Assembly: GCF_039538145.1 (NCBI RefSeq)
Contig: NZ_BAABBV010000002.1
Coordinates: 372,001 to 436,000 of the forward strand
Reading direction: 5' to 3'
Origin: Gryllotalpicola daejeonensis
GTDB taxonomy: Bacteria; Actinomycetota; Actinomycetes; Actinomycetales; Microbacteriaceae
Length of the DNA: 64,000 bases
Shown: piece after piece, positions 62,570 through 64,000 of the stretch
How the letters are laid out: each line of letters opens with the position of its first letter
Position numbering within the stretch: the stretch's first letter is position 1
Program-made: the position numbers and the translations under genes
Notes under the pieces: generated by a model
Seen by the model: the letters and a program-made list of their open reading frames with translations, nothing else
The model's database searches: none
Told to the model about the DNA's origin: nothing

Positions 62570-63052
62570 TCAGCGCTGGAAGCGCGCCGCCTGCTCATCC
62601 GAGGCGGCGACCTCGATGCGCGCGCGGTGATCGTCGCGCATCGGCGGCAGCGCGTCGAGCCGATACCACGCGGCTTCCGTGTTCTCGCCGTCGGCGGGGT
62701 ACGGCTCGCCAGAGACATACCGGCACGTGAACGTCAGGTCGATGTACCGCGAGCGGTCGCCGTTCTCATAGACCACCACGCGATCCTCGACGTGCACACG
62801 AGCGAGCCGCTCGGCGACCGCCACGATCGCGGTCTCCTCGAGAACCTCGCGTTCGGCGGCGACGGCCGGCGGCTCCCCCGGGTCGATGATGCCCGTCACG
62901 GCCGTCCACTCGCCGTTGTCCGCACGGCGCACGAGCAGCACCTCGCGCGCCACGCCTTCGCCCCGCAGCACCACGGCGGTCACACCGGACAGCCAGAGCT
63001 CGTCGTTCCCGATCTTCTCGCGCAGACGCAGGATGAAATCGGGAGTCGCCAT
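62570..63052 (-). CDS. NUDIX hydrolase
   Basis: 160 residues. The NUDIX box is GIIDPGEPPAVAAEREVLEE with T-A-I after it, matching Gx5Ex7REUxEExGU except that the late G is Ala. The protein hydrolyses nucleoside diphosphates linked to another moiety; substrate unknown. ATG at 63052 gives MATPDFILRLREKIG. It is divergent from the aldehyde dehydrogenase gene. Nothing unusual. Confidence 0.87.
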   Translation of the reverse strand: MATPDFILRLREKIGNDELWLSGVTAVVLRGEGVAREVLLVRRADNGEWTAVTGIIDPGEPPAVAAEREVLEETAIVAVAERLARVHVEDRVVVYENGDRSRYIDLTFTCRYVSGEPYPADGENTEAAWYRLDALPPMRDDHRARIEVAASDEQAARFQR

Positions 63053-63103
63053 GTCTCGACCCTAGGCGAACCACACCGGCGCTCACGCGGTTACTGTGGA
63101 ACG

Positions 63104-64000
63104 GTGACTGTCGATGCCGCCGTCTCCGGCGCCCACTCCGCTTTCCTTGCCGCCCGCGAAGCATCCCCCGCCACTCGTCGCGCCTGGCTCGATGCCGTCG
63201 CCGACGCGATCGAGGCGCACGCCGAGGACCTCATCGCCCTCGCGCACGACGAGAGCCACCTGCCCGTCGGGCGACTCACCGGCGAGCTCACGCGCACCGC
63301 GTTCCAGCTGCGGCTGCTGGGGGCGGACGCCGCAAGCGGAGACCCCTTCGCCGCCACCATCGACCACGCCGACCCTGACTGGGGCATGGGGCCGCGCCCG
63401 GACATCCGCCGCGTCGGCCAGCCGCTCGGCGTCGTCGGCGTCTTCGGCGCCTCGAACTTCCCGTTCGCGTTCAGCGTGCTGGGCGGCGACACCGCGTCGG
63501 CCCTCGCCGCAGGCTGCGCCGTCGTGCACAAGGCGCACCCTGCGCATCAGCGGCTCGCGCGCGAGACCGCCCGCATCACCGTCGAGGCGCTCGCGGCGGC
63601 CGGCGCCCCCGACGGGCTGTTCTCGCTCGTCGAGGGCTATGAGGACGGACCGGCGCTCGTGCAGCATCCTCTCGTCACCGCCATCGGATTCACCGGCTCG
63701 ACCCGCGGCGGCAAGGCGCTCGCCGCGCTCGCGGCCGACCGCCCCGAGCCGATCCCCTTCTATGGCGAGCTCGGCAGCACGAACCCCGTGTTCGTCACGC
63801 CGGGCGCGTGGGCCGCGCGCCGCGACGCGATCCTTTCCGGGTTCGTCGGCTCGTTCACGCTCGGCATGGGGCAGTTCTGCACGAAGCCCGGTTATCTCGT
63901 CGTGCCGGCCACCTCGCGTGACGAGTTGATCAAGGGGCTGACGGATGCCTCACCCGTTCCTCCTCACGAGATGCTGTCGCCGTCTCTGCGCGAGTCGTTC
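63104..64000 (+). CDS. Aldehyde dehydrogenase, ketoglutarate semialdehyde type (partial, 3' end off window)
   Basis: 299 codons, open to the window end, so truncated by the edge rather than broken. The family marks are ASNFPFAFSVLGGDTASALA, the catalytic Glu in FYGELGSTNP and Cys in GMGQFCTKPG. This pattern fits the NADP-dependent 2,5-dioxovalerate (ketoglutarate semialdehyde) dehydrogenases of sugar-acid breakdown, though that is inference. GTG at 63104 is chosen; the ATG at 63114 is out of frame. It is divergent from the NUDIX gene. Confidence 0.85.
   Translation, partial: MTVDAAVSGAHSAFLAAREASPATRRAWLDAVADAIEAHAEDLIALAHDESHLPVGRLTGELTRTAFQLRLLGADAASGDPFAATIDHADPDWGMGPRPDIRRVGQPLGVVGVFGASNFPFAFSVLGGDTASALAAGCAVVHKAHPAHQRLARETARITVEALAAAGAPDGLFSLVEGYEDGPALVQHPLVTAIGFTGSTRGGKALAALAADRPEPIPFYGELGSTNPVFVTPGAWAARRDAILSGFVGSFTLGMGQFCTKPGYLVVPATSRDELIKGLTDASPVPPHEMLSPSLRESF

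Overview
The window is chromosomal DNA from a very GC-rich actinobacterium, most likely a member of the Microbacteriaceae (Micrococcales). The grounds are the extreme third-position GC bias, many GTG starts and 1-4 bp gene overlaps, an acyl-CoA carboxylase with a small epsilon subunit, an LpdA-type quinone reductase without redox cysteines, and a very frequent GGATGC/GCATCC word on both strands. Genus is inference. There are no rRNA or tRNA genes, CRISPR arrays, prophage or insertion sequences. Genes are densely packed and almost all are recognisable.

Layout. 1-3082: nonulosonic (sialic-acid-like) sugar genes (neuB cut by the window edge, neuD, neuA) and a GT4 glycosyltransferase. 3104-8804: minus-strand run purE, a large secreted GH25 lysozyme with C-terminal repeats, purK, a PH-domain membrane protein and birA. 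8864-10183: a DUF559-type protein flanked by three copies of a palindromic repeat. 10341-19423: acyl-CoA carboxylase genes accD, accE and accA, interrupted by an RNA methyltransferase, a two-component system with a third membrane protein, and maf. 19462-22322: divergent tetR and yhgE/pip genes with clear operators. 22459-24749: lpdA and an orphan DNA methyltransferase. 24815-36000: purine and pyrimidine nucleoside salvage (punA, phosphohexomutase/phosphopentomutase, add, deoA, cdd) with a BmpA/NupOPQ-type nucleoside ABC importer. 36116-39728: GDP-mannose synthesis, a mannosyltransferase and CorA. 39864-43325: sdhCDAB. 43432-51064: a molybdopterin oxidoreductase pair, ptsI, a BrkB-family protein, exonuclease III, trpS, GNAT and HAD genes. 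51061-55649: a PnuC-family transporter divergent from an FMN-riboswitch-controlled ribDEBAH operon. 55819-64000: a DUF2269-like membrane protein, an MHS-family transporter, ABC exporters, NUDIX and an aldehyde dehydrogenase cut by the window end.

How it works together. The salvage block forms one pathway: the lipoprotein and ABC importer bring in nucleosides; Cdd and Add deaminate them; PunA and DeoA phosphorolyse them; a mutase at 25639 may link the pentose phosphate to central metabolism. BirA, AccD, AccE and AccA together give a biotinylated acyl-CoA carboxylase. The gene order birA / PH protein / purK / purE, accD-accE-maf-accA, lpdA, punA-pmm, add-deoA-cdd and sdhCDAB matches, from memory, the Mycobacterium tuberculosis Rv3275c-Rv3319 region, so most of the window is an old actinobacterial backbone with later insertions.

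The best leads outside routine annotation are the palindromic repeat family around the DUF559 gene, the lysozyme repeat domain placed between purK and purE, the two-component system with a likely pseudokinase partner, the paired TetR operators, the rare-codon GCATCCG word, and the family of long uridine-poor hairpins at operon ends. I found no gene cluster that clearly forms an undescribed system.
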